NCBI GenBank assembly: GCA_948902155.1
Contig: CAQVQZ010000041.1
Span: 1-13,246, forward strand
Length of the DNA: 13,246 nt
Origin: an uncultured Oscillibacter sp.
Lineage (GTDB): Bacteria > Bacillota_A > Clostridia > Oscillospirales > Oscillospiraceae
Direction of reading: 5' to 3'
Below the pieces are notes generated by a model that had not been told where the DNA came from, did not search any database, and saw nothing but the letters and a program-made list of their open reading frames with translations. Shown in pieces: positions 13,155 to 13,246 of this stretch. Each line of letters opens with the position of its first letter. Positions within the stretch are counted from its first letter, which is position 1. The position numbers were made by a program, and so were the translations under genes.

Positions 13155-13246
13155 TCAATATCCCCGGCGCTTCAAATCCGCCGCCAGCTTCACATAGAAC
13201 TCCCGCACGTCGAAGCCCCGGATGTTCTCCCGGTTCAGATCCACCA
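13155..13246 (-). CDS. 3' end of unrecognised gene upstream of the NagPA-like gene (partial)
   Basis: Thirty codons including TGA (13155-13157) are visible, ending ENIRGFDVREFYVKLAADLKRRGY. I do not recognise the family from this tail. It is soluble and charged. It is co-oriented with, and 36 bases from, the NagPA-like gene, with no terminator between, which suggests one transcript. Confidence 0.7.
   Translation of the reverse strand, partial: VDLNRENIRGFDVREFYVKLAADLKRRGY

Overview
The window is GC-rich, densely coding DNA from a spore-forming Firmicute. The likely source is an Oscillospiraceae-type gut Clostridium relative, inferred from the high GC, strong AGGAGG-type ribosome sites and a clostridial SleC/Csp germination locus. 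There are ten complete genes, two genes cut by the window edges, and three repeat-derived intergenic stretches. No tRNA, rRNA or CRISPR array was seen.

Region 1 (1-1457, + strand): the end of an unrecognised gene, an LsrF-type class I aldolase/thiolase and a small VOC-fold protein form a tight operon closed by a strong intrinsic terminator. Region 2 (1541-1732): a 192-bp non-coding element with 22-bp terminal inverted repeats and six consecutive hairpins. Region 3 (1742-5445, - strand): a serine recombinase, then a gtrA-gtrB-gtrII-like lipid-linked sugar transfer cassette. Between recombinase and gtrA lies the most interesting feature of the window. Two 24-bp palindromic sites with oppositely oriented central dinucleotides (CT and AG) bracket a strong-looking promoter that now points away from gtrA. 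This looks like an invertible promoter switch for surface glycosylation, drawn in its OFF state.

Region 4 (5761-10357): a germination module. sleC (cortex-lytic enzyme precursor) is divergent from two subtilisin-like Csp proteases that both keep Asp/His/Ser. By family knowledge, Csp proteases cleave pro-SleC so that it can degrade spore cortex on germination. Region 5 (10580-11494): a PHP-domain phosphoesterase with its own promoter. Its last 24 codons come from a 161-bp miniature inverted-repeat element with IS630/Correia-like ends (TATAGCAATCC). Region 6 (11593-11962): a hairpin, then a diverged, inverted second copy of the region 2 element. Its terminus supplies the stop codon of the next gene. 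Region 7 (11946-13246, - strand): a membrane-anchored NagPA-like phosphodiester glycosidase preceded by the end of an unrecognised gene.

Functional names rest on recognised motifs and remembered family sequences, not on database searches. The promoter switch and the repeat families are inferences from base-level symmetry.
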